Assembly (NCBI GenBank): GCA_963706425.1 | Contig: CAVPMN010000004.1 | Span: forward strand, 1 to 15,248 | DNA: 15,248 bases | DNA from: CAVPMN01 sp963706425 | Lineage (GTDB): Bacteria; Actinomycetota; Acidimicrobiia; Acidimicrobiales; Acidimicrobilacustridaceae | Direction of reading: 5' to 3' | Part shown: in pieces, positions 1 through 7,702 of the stretch | Layout: each line of letters starts with the position of its first letter | Position numbering within the stretch: the stretch's first letter is position 1 | The notes under the pieces: model-generated | Seen by the model: only the letters and a program-made list of their open reading frames with translations | The model's database searches: none | Told to the model about the DNA's origin: nothing | Translations under genes and position numbers: made by a program

Positions 1-104
1 CGCGTACTCGATGCGTCGTGCGTTCACCGGTGCTCCTCTGGCCATGCGTTGCCGACCGTCGCACCGTAACGTGACCAACCCCGACTCGTCGTCAGGAGGG
101 ACGT

Positions 105-871
105 GTGACGACACCCGCCGCGCAGGTGCACTTCTGGGTGTCGACCTGGCAGCAGCCGATGCCGCCGCCGGCCGGCCCGGCTCGCGCCGACGTGATCGCA
201 CAGATCGTCGCGATCGCCACGGCCTGCCGCTCACAACGGCTCCGGGTCGCCGTCGACGGATTCACGGCAGCCGGCAAGACCACCTTGGGACACGAGCTGG
301 CGCGTGCACTGGCCGAGGGCGGACGGCCCACGTTCCGCGCGTCGCTCGACGACTTCAAGCGGCCGTGGAGCGAGGCACACCGCTATGACCGCACCTCGGG
401 CGAGGGTTACTACCGCAACGCCTTCGATCTCGACGCCATCCGACGACTGCTCCTCGAACCGGCTGCTCCCCATGGCCACGGTGCCGTCGCCCTGTGCAGC
501 ATCGACCCTCTCACCCAGATCGATCATTCCTCGGTCACCTCGCTGATCCCAGCCGATGGCGTGCTGGTAGTCGACGGCGTGTTCGCCTGTCGCCCCGAGC
601 TCGATGCCCACTGGGACATGCGCGTCTGGGTCGATGTCGACGCCGAGCTCTCAGTGCAGCGGGGCACCCGCGCGACGCTGGCAGGGAAGGCGGCGCCGAC
701 GCGGCAGCCGCACTCCACCGCGACCGCTACCTCGCGTCCGAGTTGCTGTATGTCGCCGAAGTCGATCCGCGCGTGTTCGTGGAGGTGATCGTCAACAACA
801 CCGAGTTCGACCGGCCCCGCCTCATCCGTCCCCAGCTCGGGCAGCACCCTCACCCCGAAATCGGTGCGTGA
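105..871 (+). CDS. Uridine kinase-like P-loop nucleoside kinase (one frame break)
   Basis: The protein has a P-loop kinase fold of the uridine kinase type and probably phosphorylates a nucleoside or similar small molecule in the cytoplasm. The Walker A motif GFTAAGKT is at residues 52-59. A DDFKRPW motif follows, as in uridine kinases, then a hydrophobic strand ending VVDGVF (Walker B position). The GTG start at 105 is set by AGGAGGG at 94-100. The frame breaks in a CGCGCG run near 670-676. The next frame carries the conserved end (ALHRDRYLASELLY, then NNTEFDRPRLIRP) to a TGA at 869-871. The span is one base short of a whole number of codons, so one missing base would restore about 255 residues. 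The last codons (PEIGA, stop) lie in the hairpin repeat. Family is fairly sure; substrate is unknown. Confidence 0.8.
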
Positions 872-888
872 AACCACCCATACGGTGG
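856..888. repeat. Left half of palindromic hairpin repeat, copy A (split by the insertion sequence)
   Basis: The arm CGAAATCGGTGCGTGAAA at 856-873 matches, as reverse complement, the arm at 2208-2225 with one mismatch. Bases 874-888 (CCACCCATACGGTGG) are the loop and inner stem, duplicated at 2193-2207. Joining 856-888 to 2208-2225 rebuilds a hairpin like the one at 3511-3557. It contains the TGA stop of the uridine-kinase-like gene. It lies between convergent genes, so a two-way transcription terminator is the likely role (inference). Confidence 0.8.
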
Positions 889-939
889 TGTTGTGTCGCG
901 CGACATGTCTGACACATGTGTCGCGGGACATCCCTGACA
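889..939. repeat. Left terminal inverted repeat of the IS481 element, with two tandem motif copies
   Basis: The end carries two 21-bp copies, at 894-914 and 919-939, 25 bp apart. Each reads TGTCGCG, then C or G, GACAT, two variable bases and CTGACA. The first contains TGTCGCGCGACA, a perfect 12-bp palindrome. The same pair, inverted, is at 2141-2187. Such doubled motifs are probably transposase binding sites (inference). The transposase stop codon at 941-943 lies just inside. Confidence 0.75.
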
Positions 940-940
940 G

Positions 941-2112
941 TCAGGGTAGGCGGGGGCGGGGTCCTCGCTTGAGCCCGGAGGGCTGGTAGGTGCGGCTGTG
1001 GTCGAGGGTCAGGTGGCGCACGAGGGTGCCGTCGATGAACACGGCGGCGTGGGTGTCATCGATCATGATGCGGGCGGTTCGGCCTTGGTGGTTGATGCCG
1101 ACGTGGATGACCCAGGGGCGGACCTGCACGCAGCCGCGGTAGTCGACTTCGGCTGTGCTCTGGCGGCCGGGGCCGGGCAGGGCGATCCCGAGGTTGATGG
1201 TCTTGGGGCTGGCTGACCATCGCTCGAAGGGGGTGGCTCGGCCGATGCCGCGGTGTGGTCGTTGCCGGTTGTAGATGCCGATGAAGTCGTCGAGTTGGGC
1301 TTGCAGCTCGGCGAGGTCACCGGCGAGTGGCTGCTTGCGCAGCCACTTCTTCAGCGTTTGGTGGAATCGTTCGATCTTGCCGCAGGTCTGGGGGTGAAAC
1401 GGCCGCGACTGATTGGCCGCGCCCCCGTGGCGCGCAGGTTGACCTCGAAGCCGACCTCGACACCGCGGAGCCGCCCGGAGAAGTTCAGCCCGTTGTCAGA
1501 CAGTTGCCCCGAGGGCAGCCCCCAGGCCGCCGCGGCAGCACAGAACGTTTCCCAGGTGTTCTCCGTCGTGGCGGTCGTCACCGCTCGGCTGGCGGTGACG
1601 AGCCGGGAGTGGTCATCGAGAAACGTGAGGACCTCGACTTGGCCGATGGCGATCACCCACTTCGTGGCGTCGGCCTGCCACAGCTGGTTGGGAGCGGCTG
1701 CCTCGAACCGCCGCCACGACGACGTCGGTCGCTTCGCCGGTTGGGGGGTCACGAACCCGCGCCGGACCAGGATCCGCCAGATCGTCGCCACCGAAGGCAC
1801 CGCCCGCACGCCCCGGCGGCCGAGATGCCAGTGGATCGTCAACGCGCCGGCGTCCAAGCCGGCGTCGTCGAGCTCTTTGCGCAACGCCACCACCGCCTCC
1901 TCGACCTCGGTCGAGGTCCGCGCCGGCGACGTCTTAGGCGCGGACGATCGAGGCTCGAGCCCAACCAGACCCTCGTCCCGATACCGCTTCCGCCACCGAT
2001 AGAACGTGTCCCGCGAGACCCCCTGCTCACGGCAGAACGCCGCCACGTTGATCTCACCACCCGTCACCGCAGCCGCAAGCCGCACATCCACCGGAACCAC
2101 CCTTCGAGCCAT
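941..2112 (-). CDS. IS481-family transposase (one frame break)
   Basis: This enzyme cuts and rejoins the element's DNA ends. The N-terminus has a helix-turn-helix (residues about 22-45, including CREQGVSRDTFYRW). An rve catalytic domain follows: first Asp in LWQADATKW (D148), second in QLSDNGLNFSG (D206). The frame breaks near 1410-1425 in a C-rich run. The next frame carries the catalytic Glu in HPQTCGKIERFHQTLKKW, then a normal C-terminal region to the TGA at 941-943. All three DDE residues are present. Restoring one base gives about 390 residues, a normal IS481 size. Whether the break is a real inactivation or a sequencing indel cannot be told here. Confidence 0.9.
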
Positions 2113-2140
2113 GGCCCATCAGGCCACGACCACCCTCAGG

Positions 2141-2192
2141 TGTCAGGGATGTCGCGCGACATCAACTGTCAGGAACGTCCCGCGAGAGAACA
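2141..2192. repeat. Right terminal inverted repeat of the IS481 element
   Basis: Two inverted copies of the 21-bp motif are present, at 2141-2161 (TGTCAGGGATGTCGCGCGAC plus A) and 2167-2187, 26 bp apart, ending in AACA at 2189-2192. The pair mirrors the left end. The inner copy lies 29 bp upstream of the transposase ATG at 2112, so transposase binding here could also repress its own promoter (inference). Confidence 0.75.
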
Positions 2193-2225
2193 CCACCCAT
2201 ACGGTGGTTTCACGCACCAATTTCG
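2193..2225. repeat. Right half of palindromic hairpin repeat, copy A
   Basis: Bases 2193-2207 are the second copy of the 15-bp target duplication. Bases 2208-2225 (TTTCACGCACCAATTTCG) are the right arm, complementary to 856-873 with one mismatch. It lies 21 bp beyond the stop of the hotdog-fold gene, which reads towards it. Confidence 0.8.
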
Positions 2226-2246
2226 CTTGTTGGGTGAGGACCCGAG

Positions 2247-2954
2247 CTAGGGGGTCGGCGAGTCGATGGTGATCCAGATCGTGTCGGCGACCGCCAGCGG
2301 CTCACCGGCGATGTCGAACAGCGCAGAGGTGGCAAAACGCTTGCGGCCATCGACACCGGTCGCCTCTCCGACGACCACGTAGGTCTCGCCGACCACGGGC
2401 AGCCGATCGACCCGGGCCGCCATCCGACCGAGCACCGCCACGGTGCCGTCGCCGAGATGGGCCCACCCAGACGGGCAGTCGAGCGCCGCCCACACCACCG
2501 GCTCGGGGATCGCCCCGTGCACGGTCAGCGACTCATGCGGCGTCCAGGTCGACGCCCGCCGCGACGACGACCCGGGCACCGGACCCGGGAACACCCGCAG
2601 CCCGTCGTCGGCCGCTCGACCCGGACCGCACGTGAAGCAGGTGGGGAAGGGGTGAGCCTCGAGACCCGCATAGTGCGAGGCCGCTTGGGCCGCCTCGTCG
2701 ACCGCGACGAAGGCCGGAGCGTGCGCATCGACGACGGTGGGCTTGGCCTCCGCCACCACGGCATCGCCGTCCATCAGTCGCACCACGCCCTCGATCGCCT
2801 CCACGTCGAGCTCGACCTCGAGCGGCGGTGGCAGGCGCAAGGTGACCACCGCGTCACCGTCGACGAAGCCCGCCACGGTGCCGCATGTGAACCCGCCGTT
2901 GCCGGAATCGGGTGGCCCACAGAACCGGCGGGGTATCGAAGCGGTCGGCGTCAT
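2247..2954 (-). CDS. Hotdog-fold thioesterase-like protein
   Basis: An intact 235-residue frame. The N-terminal half has FCGPPDSGNGGFTCG (residues 11-25), then a beta-rich stretch. A Cys pair in PFPTCFTCGPGR (C106, C109) leads into LRVFPGP. The second half has WAALDCPSGWA and a long strand region ending ALFDIAGEPLAVADTIWITI. This matches actinobacterial proteins usually described as thioesterase/hotdog family, probably two hotdog halves. The GNGG segment sits where related enzymes bind the acyl-CoA substrate. The substrate is unknown and activity is unproven. The ATG at 2954 is preferred over upstream starts in the same open frame, because those would run through the rhodanese gene on the other strand, and because a TACTGT box lies 7 bp upstream. 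Confidence 0.65.
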   Translation of the reverse strand: MTPTASIPRRFCGPPDSGNGGFTCGTVAGFVDGDAVVTLRLPPPLEVELDVEAIEGVVRLMDGDAVVAEAKPTVVDAHAPAFVAVDEAAQAASHYAGLEAHPFPTCFTCGPGRAADDGLRVFPGPVPGSSSRRASTWTPHESLTVHGAIPEPVVWAALDCPSGWAHLGDGTVAVLGRMAARVDRLPVVGETYVVVGEATGVDGRKRFATSALFDIAGEPLAVADTIWITIDSPTP

Positions 2955-2961
2955 GGAGCCG

Positions 2962-2967
2962 ACAGTA
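2962..2967 (-). promoter_or_regulatory. Candidate -10 box (TACTGT) for a leaderless hotdog-gene transcript
   Basis: On the minus strand TACTGT (TANNNT form) is followed by 7 bases and then the ATG at 2954. Transcription would begin at or next to the start codon, as is common in actinomycetes. No convincing -35 box is seen. Confidence 0.4.
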
Positions 2968-3022
2968 GGCCGCCTCCGACCGCGGCGGTACGGGAAGTCC
3001 TGCCGGGGCCGAGAGCCCTGAT

Positions 3023-3052
3023 GTGACCCAGGGGACGGCCTCCGCATACGGT
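3023..3052 (+). promoter_or_regulatory. Candidate promoter of the rhodanese lipoprotein gene
   Basis: GTGACC at 3023-3028 resembles a -35 box. An 18-bp spacer leads to TACGGT at 3047-3052 as -10, and the ATG at 3060 follows after 7 bases. The layout suggests a leaderless message, and there is no clear ribosome binding site. Confidence 0.45.
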
Positions 3053-3059
3053 CGGGCAC

Positions 3060-3491
3060 ATGCGAGCTCGTACCATCCTGGCCGTCGCCACCGTCTCGGT
3101 CCTCGTCCTGCTGGGCGTGGCCTCCTGCTCGTCTGACGACGACAGCTCGGCGGGGAGCGGCAACACGACCCTCGCCACCGGAGCGGACGGCCCCACCGCG
3201 GGCGCGGCGTCGGCCGAGCTGGCTCTCGAGCAGGAGCGGTTCGTGATCGACGTGCGCACGCCGGAGGAGTTCGCCGAGGGCCATGTCGAAGGCGCCGTGA
3301 ACATCAACCTGCAGGGCCCCGACTTCTCTGCACAGATCGCCGACCTCGACGCCGACCAGCAGTACGTCGTCTACTGCCGCACGGGCAACCGCTCGGCGGT
3401 GGCGGCTGCGGAGATGGCCGGCATCGGTCTCGACGTGCTCGACGGCGGTGGCTTCGACACGATGACCGACGCCGGCTGGCCGCCCGCCTAA
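3060..3491 (+). CDS. Secreted rhodanese-domain lipoprotein
   Basis: An intact 143-residue frame. Residues 1-23 are a signal peptide with a lipobox ending in C23 (LLGVASC), so the mature protein should be lipid-anchored outside the membrane. A short Ser/Asp/Gly-rich linker follows, then a single rhodanese domain from about residue 52. It holds VIDVRTPEEFAEGHVEGAVN and the active loop CRTGNRS with catalytic C106. Rhodanese domains carry sulfur as a cysteine persulfide. The extracytoplasmic partner is unknown. The gene is divergent from the hotdog gene, with about 105 bp between starts, and convergent with the membrane operon across the hairpin at 3511-3557. Confidence 0.85.
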   Translation: MRARTILAVATVSVLVLLGVASCSSDDDSSAGSGNTTLATGADGPTAGAASAELALEQERFVIDVRTPEEFAEGHVEGAVNINLQGPDFSAQIADLDADQQYVVYCRTGNRSAVAAAEMAGIGLDVLDGGGFDTMTDAGWPPA

Positions 3492-3510
3492 CCAGCCCTG
3501 CAGTTCACCC

Positions 3511-3557
3511 AAATCGGTGCGTGAAACCACCGTCTGGGTTGTTTCACGCACCGATTT
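3511..3557. terminator. Palindromic hairpin repeat, copy B; probable bidirectional terminator
   Basis: AAATCGGTGCGTGAAAC at 3511-3527 is perfectly complementary to 3541-3557. The stem continues after one mismatch with three more pairs, around a 5-base loop. The outer AAAT/ATTT puts short T runs at the 3' side on both strands, which stands out in such GC-rich DNA. It lies between two converging genes and matches copy A (856-888 plus 2208-2225). It contains the TGA of the minus-strand gene at 3544-3546. Confidence 0.75.
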
Positions 3558-4177
3558 CGCCGGGCGAGCCGGCTGACCTGCTCGCCGGATCGCGCCACAG
3601 GGGCAACGACGCCAGCGCCGCGAGGCCGCCCAGCACCCACCACCGTGTGGTGTGCGCCTCGAGACCGATCATCGGCACCCAGTCGAAGCGCTGGGCCAAT
3701 GCGGAAAGGATGAGCACGGCGAGCAGGGCTCCGCAGCTGCCGAGGGCGCCCTCCGTCGGCGGCTTCGCATCCGAACCGGCTCCCAGCACGGCAGCCGCCA
3801 TCGCCAGGGACAACGCGGCACTGGCCAGCGCGATGGCCACCAGGTGCGACGGCGCGACGGTCACGACGCCGTCGTCTCGCGCCATCGCCAGCCCGAGCAC
3901 CACGGCGACACAGCTCAAGAGGCCAGCCGTCCACCCGACCCGCACCAGGCGACGCCACCCTCGCGACGTCGGCACCGCGGCCACGGTCAAGGCGGCCGCG
4001 TCGTCGAGCCCGGTGCTGAGCGCCGAGCCGAGGATGACGGCGGCGGCCAACGCGGGCACGGTGAGGTCGGGAACGTCGCGGATGATCGCTACCGCCGTCG
4101 GGCAGCGCGGCCAGGGCCGCCCATCCGACCACCCGGCTCCACGGGACGACGCGCGCCGGCTCAGTAGGGGCAGACAT
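3544..4177 (-). CDS. Small multi-pass membrane protein, last gene of the sigma/ABC operon (one frame break)
   Basis: The ATG at 4177 overlaps the end of the preceding permease gene by 17 bp, suggesting coupled translation. The start is MSAPTEPARVVPWSRVVGWA. The frame breaks near 4095-4105 and continues as about five hydrophobic segments (for example LTVPALAAAVILGSAL, WTAGLLSCVAVVLGLAM, LVAIALASAALSLAMAAAVL, ALLAVLILSAL, WWVLGGLAALASLPLW). Removing one extra base gives about 210 residues. The C-terminus GEIGA plus stop is encoded by the hairpin repeat. I recognise no named family. Position and topology suggest a membrane subunit working with the ABC ATPase. Confidence 0.7.
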
Positions 4178-5981
4178 GAGGGCGCGCCTCGACGGCGGAG
4201 GCCGGACCGACGCGATCGAGTCCGACGGCAGCCAACAGGTCGTCGGTCGTCATCGTGTCGAGCTGCTCCCAACGCTCGTGCACGACGCGCAGCACGCGGT
4301 CGTCGGGCACCCCGGCGAGGTGTTTGGCGGCCTCGAGGTCCTCGGGCGCCCAAGTCAGCGGGGCCGGGCCGTCCCCACAGGGGTCGGGCCACGCCTGACC
4401 TCGGACCGTTGCATCGAAGACGTCGACGACATGCTCGTCGTGGTCAGGGCTGAACGCGGCGAGCCGACTGCTTACGCCGAGGCCGAGCGTGCCCATCCAG
4501 AGCACGACCAGGCCGTCGGCCCGTCCAGCGACGACCATGGGCAGCTCGCTGACGGCGTCGGGCTCGGTTGGCAGACCGAGCGCGGCGGCCACCAGTCGGT
4601 AGCGGGCAGCCCGTATGGCCGACTCACTGGTTCTGGACGCGAACGCAAGCGGCTCGCCGTCACGGGCGCGGAAGTTGTCCTCGATGGCAAAGCCGTTCGG
4701 CAACTCGGCGGCCAGTTCCGCCGGCAGCTCGGCGGCGGGGCGGTCGAACAGGCGCATACGGAAACGCATCGGACCGCTCCCGGCGGGGAGGGCCGCCGCC
4801 ACCGGTGCCAGACCGATCGCGTACTGGCGGGCGGCGCCGCGGTAGTCCCCCGGGCCACACACCTCAACGGGAATCGACCCGCCCTCGACGGCGATGCATT
4901 CCTCGCCCCGCGCCGGATCGAAGAGATGCGCGGCGCGCTCTACCGTCCCCGACATCGGGGCGGTCACCCCGACCGCCCCCAGCATGGCGACCGCCACGCC
5001 GACGGCCAGCGCCGGCAGGGCCCACCGGCGCCGGCCCACCAGGGCCACCGCGATCACGACCACGGTGAGGCCGACGAACCACACGAGCCGTTCGGCGACC
5101 GGCAGGTCGAGCAACACCTGGTCGGGTCCGTCGCCTGGGTCGAAGGTGGCGAGGTAGCGGTCGGTGGCCCAGCGCACGCCACCCAGCTCGAGGATGCGGC
5201 CGTCGAGGACCACGATGATGATCAACGCGAGCACCGGCGCGAGAAGAAAGGAGCGAACCGCCCGAGCGCAACGCCGAGGGCAAGGCCACCCGCGCCGAGC
5301 ACCGCGCACGTGGCGACCATGAGCCACGCACGGGCGTCGATCGCGCCGTAGACCTCGGCTCTGCTGGTGGTCACCACGAACATGGCGGCGGCGAATGCCG
5401 CGGCCAGCGGTGCGGCGACCAGTGCGGGGAGGAGCTGTCCGCTCGAGCGACCGCCGTCGTCGACGGGACAGCTCTCGAAGAGCTCGATCGCACCCGTCGC
5501 GACGGGCCCGCGTGGCCGCCCGGTGACCGGCGATCACCAGCATGCCGACGAAGGGGTGGATGAACAGCGTGAGGGCCGAACCCACGGTCCACCAGTGCTC
5601 GCTGTAGTCCCCGCCCCAGAGGAACCCGAAGAGGAGGAGTTCGAGCAGGGTGAGGGCCACACCGACCGCGAACCAGGGGCTGCTCAAGAGTTCGCGGGTC
5701 TCGACGAAACCGAGCTCCCGCACGGGCCGGCCGAGGCGGTGCGCAGTTTCGGACGATGTTGGCGAATCGTGACTTCTCATCGGAGGTGCCTGCCAACGGC
5801 CGTCCACCAGGCGGGTGCGGCCAGCGGCGAGCCGTCTCATCACGAGCCCGAGCGCGAGCACGACGACCGAGGCCCCGAAGAAGACGAACGCGAGCGACGT
5901 GCCCCCGCTCCCCCCGACCAGCCAGCCGCCGACGAGGCTGACCCCGCCCAGGGCGATGACAAACGTGCTGAGCCGGCGCAT
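4161..5981 (-). CDS. ABC-2-type permease-like protein with large C-terminal domain (two compensating frame breaks)
   Basis: Probably the main membrane subunit of the ABC system. The ATG at 5981 shares its A with the TGA of the ATPase gene (TGATG). The outer parts are in one frame. Between about 5515 and 5255 the frame reads Arg-rich nonsense, while the neighbouring frame gives a sensible membrane sequence (AIELFESCPVDDGG, then LVAAPLAAAFAAAMFVVTTS and WLMVATCAVLGAGGLALGVA), so two opposite indels are likely. The repaired protein has about 606 residues and roughly nine membrane segments in the first 370. A polar domain of about 240 residues follows, with a Cys pair (EECIAVEGG and VEVCGPGDY) that could form a disulfide if exported. 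No named family is recognised; ABC-2 is inferred from context. Confidence 0.7.
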   Translation of the reverse strand: MRRLSTFVIALGGVSLVGGWLVGGSGGTSLAFVFFGASVVVLALGLVMRRLAAGRTRLVDGRWQAPPMRSHDSPTSSETAHRLGRPVRELGFVETRELLSSPWFAVGVALTLLELLLFGFLWGGDYSEHWWTVGSALTLFIHPFVGMLVIAGHRAATRARRDGCDRALRELSRRRRRSLERTAPPRTGRRTAGRGIRRRHVRGDHQQSRGLRRDRRPCVAHGRHVRGARRGWPCPRRCARAVRSFLLAPVLALIIIVVLDGRILELGGVRWATDRYLATFDPGDGPDQVLLDLPVAERLVWFVGLTVVVIAVALVGRRRWALPALAVGVAVAMLGAVGVTAPMSGTVERAAHLFDPARGEECIAVEGGSIPVEVCGPGDYRGAARQYAIGLAPVAAALPAGSGPMRFRMRLFDRPAAELPAELAAELPNGFAIEDNFRARDGEPLAFASRTSESAIRAARYRLVAAALGLPTEPDAVSELPMVVAGRADGLVVLWMGTLGLGVSSRLAAFSPDHDEHVVDVFDATVRGQAWPDPCGDGPAPLTWAPEDLEAAKHLAGVPDDRVLRVVHERWEQLDTMTTDDLLAAVGLDRVGPASAVEARPHVCPY

Positions 5982-6862
5982 CAGGCCGCCGCCTGATCGT
6001 CGTCGCTCGACGCATCGACGCCCGCGTCGCGGCACAGCAGCAGGTAGCCGTCCTCGACGGTCGGCTCGACCGGCGTGGCGCCGGCCGGCGGCGTCCCGAT
6101 GTGGCGTACCGATCCCTCCGCGGTCACCCAGGCCAGGGCAGCTCCGGGCTGGCGCTCGGTCGACACCCACACCCGCTCGCGGGCCCGGGCGGCGAGGTCA
6201 GCGGCCCGGCCCATGAAGTGGACCCGGCCGGCGAGCAACACGAGCACCTGTTGACACAGCGCGGCGACGTCGTCGGTCTGGTGGGTGGACAGGACGACGG
6301 TTGCTCCTGGCGCCGCGGTGCCGAGCAGCTCACGGAACCGCAGACGTTGCTCCGGGTCGAGGCCCGCGGTCGGCTCGTCGAGCAGCAACAGGTCGGGCGC
6401 GCCGATCAACGACTGGGCGATGGCGACCCGGCGCCGCATCCCACCCGACAGATCGCGGATGCGCGTGCCCATCCGGTCCTCGAGCCCCACGAGAGCGAGC
6501 ACCCGGCGCACCTCGTCGTGCCGCTCCCTGCGGACGCCCCACTCCTTCAGGATGGCCACGTAGTCGACGAACTCGAACGCGGTGAAATGCCGATGGAAGC
6601 CGGGCTCCTGGGGCAGGTAGCCGAGCCGACGGCGGATCTCGAGCCGTCCGCTCGCGGTGTCGGGGCGGTGACCCAGCAGCTCCAGGTCGCCCCGATCAGG
6701 CGCCATGACCGTAGCGAGGATGCGCAGCAGCGTCGTCTTGCCGGCGCCGTTCGGACCGAGCAGCCCAACGACTCCAGCGCCGAGCTCGACATCGACCCCG
6801 TCGAGCGCTGTCGTCTGACCGAAGCGCTTGGCGAGTGCGGTCGTTCGAACCGTCAGTTCCAT
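5981..6862 (-). CDS. ABC transporter ATP-binding protein
   Basis: An intact 293-residue cytoplasmic ATPase that would drive the neighbouring membrane proteins. Visible motifs are Walker A GPNGAGKTT (36-44), Q-loop LPQEPGFH (Q85), signature LSGGM (138-142), Walker B LLLLDEPTAGLD (158-169) and the switch His in LSTHQTDD (H194). The sequence resembles ATPases of ABC-2-type exporters. A C-terminal extension after residue 210 (VWVSTERQPGAALAWVTAEG and on) is typical of exporter ATPases and could regulate. The ATG at 6862 overlaps the preceding gene by 10 bp, and the stop overlaps the next start. Confidence 0.92.
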   Translation of the reverse strand: MELTVRTTALAKRFGQTTALDGVDVELGAGVVGLLGPNGAGKTTLLRILATVMAPDRGDLELLGHRPDTASGRLEIRRRLGYLPQEPGFHRHFTAFEFVDYVAILKEWGVRRERHDEVRRVLALVGLEDRMGTRIRDLSGGMRRRVAIAQSLIGAPDLLLLDEPTAGLDPEQRLRFRELLGTAAPGATVVLSTHQTDDVAALCQQVLVLLAGRVHFMGRAADLAARARERVWVSTERQPGAALAWVTAEGSVRHIGTPPAGATPVEPTVEDGYLLLCRDAGVDASSDDDQAAA

Positions 6863-7702
6863 GACCAACCTCCGAAGTAGATGAAGTGCTTTCGGCGCCG
6901 GGCGAACACGGCCGCCGCCAGGGCGGCAACCGCCAGCGCCAGCAGCTGTCCGAAGGTGCCGAACGGCGACGAGCGTTCGAGGGCACCTGAGTCGCCGACG
7001 ACGCCGGCCACGGCGACGAGGGCGAACCAGCCGACAGCCAAGGCCCCGGCCACCAACTCGATCGGTCGCCAGGTCGCGACGGCCAGCGCGGTGAAGGTGA
7101 GCGCCAGCGACGGCAACAGCCAGGCGGCATCCCGCAGCGCGAGGTCGGGGAGGGCGAGCGAGCCCACGATCAGACACACCAGGCTCGCGACGATCACTGC
7201 AGTGGCCCGGCGCAGCACGAGGCCGGCGCCCGAGATCGGCGAGGCGAACGCCGCCTCGCCACCAGGCTCGTTGCCGGGAAGGAACGTGACCGCGACCGAC
7301 CCGAGGGGGATCACCGGCGCGATGAGCAGGAAGAACGAGGAGGAGTCGCGCTCGCTGAGAGGCCACCACCATGGCGGCGATGACGATGATGACCGAGCCG
7401 AGCCAGGCCAGCTGCAACGGGGGGGTGGCGGCCGTGAGCCGGGCGGCCTCGGGCCGAACACCGAGCACGATCAAGAGGCGCTCGACCACGCCCCGACGCG
7501 GCCTGTCGATGCGATCGGCCACGGACGCCCAGCTCGAGTCGAGGAAGCTGGCCGGCATGCTCTCGGCCACCCGCTGCCGGCAGCGGGCACAGGACAGCAG
7601 GTGCGCCTCGGCCGACGATGCCGCTGCGGCGCCGAGTTCACGTGGGGCGCGGGCGTAGCGTTCGAGTACGTCGTCGGCGACATGCCAGGTGGTCGATGTC
7701 AT
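6853..7702 (-). CDS. Zinc-finger anti-sigma factor fused to a multi-pass membrane domain (one frame break)
   Basis: The N-terminus carries an anti-sigma zinc-binding motif, AEAHLLSCARCRQRV (H34, C38, C41: HxxxCxxC), which should bind the sigma factor encoded just upstream. From about residue 95 there are hydrophobic segments (LAWLGSVIIVIAAMVVAS). After a frame break near 7350-7365 they continue (FFLLIAPVIPLGSVAV, ATAVIVASLVCLIVGSLAL, LLPSLALTFTALAVAT, LVAGALAVGWFALVAVAGVV, LLALAVAALAAAVFARR). About six crossings in all; removing one extra base gives 282 residues. Most anti-sigma factors of this class have a single crossing, so the permease-like membrane part is unusual. The ATG at 7702 overlaps the sigma stop as ATGA. 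Confidence 0.78.

Larger units (their letters stand above)
889..2192 (-). mobile_element. IS481-family insertion sequence, about 1304 bp
   Basis: The element starts TGTT and ends AACA, with related inverted ends of about 50 bp. It encodes one DDE transposase on the minus strand. It is flanked by a perfect 15-bp direct repeat, CCACCCATACGGTGG (874-888 and 2193-2207), which is the centre of the hairpin it entered. TG...CA ends, a single rve-type transposase and a duplication of this size fit the IS481 family. Because the target is itself a palindrome, the exact edge could shift by a base (17 bp are shared if 873-889 and 2192-2208 are compared). Confidence 0.85.

Noticed and set aside
1..104. 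The end of an upstream gene or a promoter at the left edge
   Set aside because: No frame shows recognisable sequence; apart from the ribosome binding site at 94-100 I see nothing definite.
1253..2250. Long plus-strand frames across the insertion sequence
   Set aside because: They are shadows of the transposase, which has clear HTH and DDE motifs on the minus strand.
2955..3551. N-terminal extension of the hotdog protein to 434 residues
   Set aside because: It is the reverse complement of the rhodanese gene and the hairpin, has no recognisable domain, and a good start with a promoter-like box exists at 2954.
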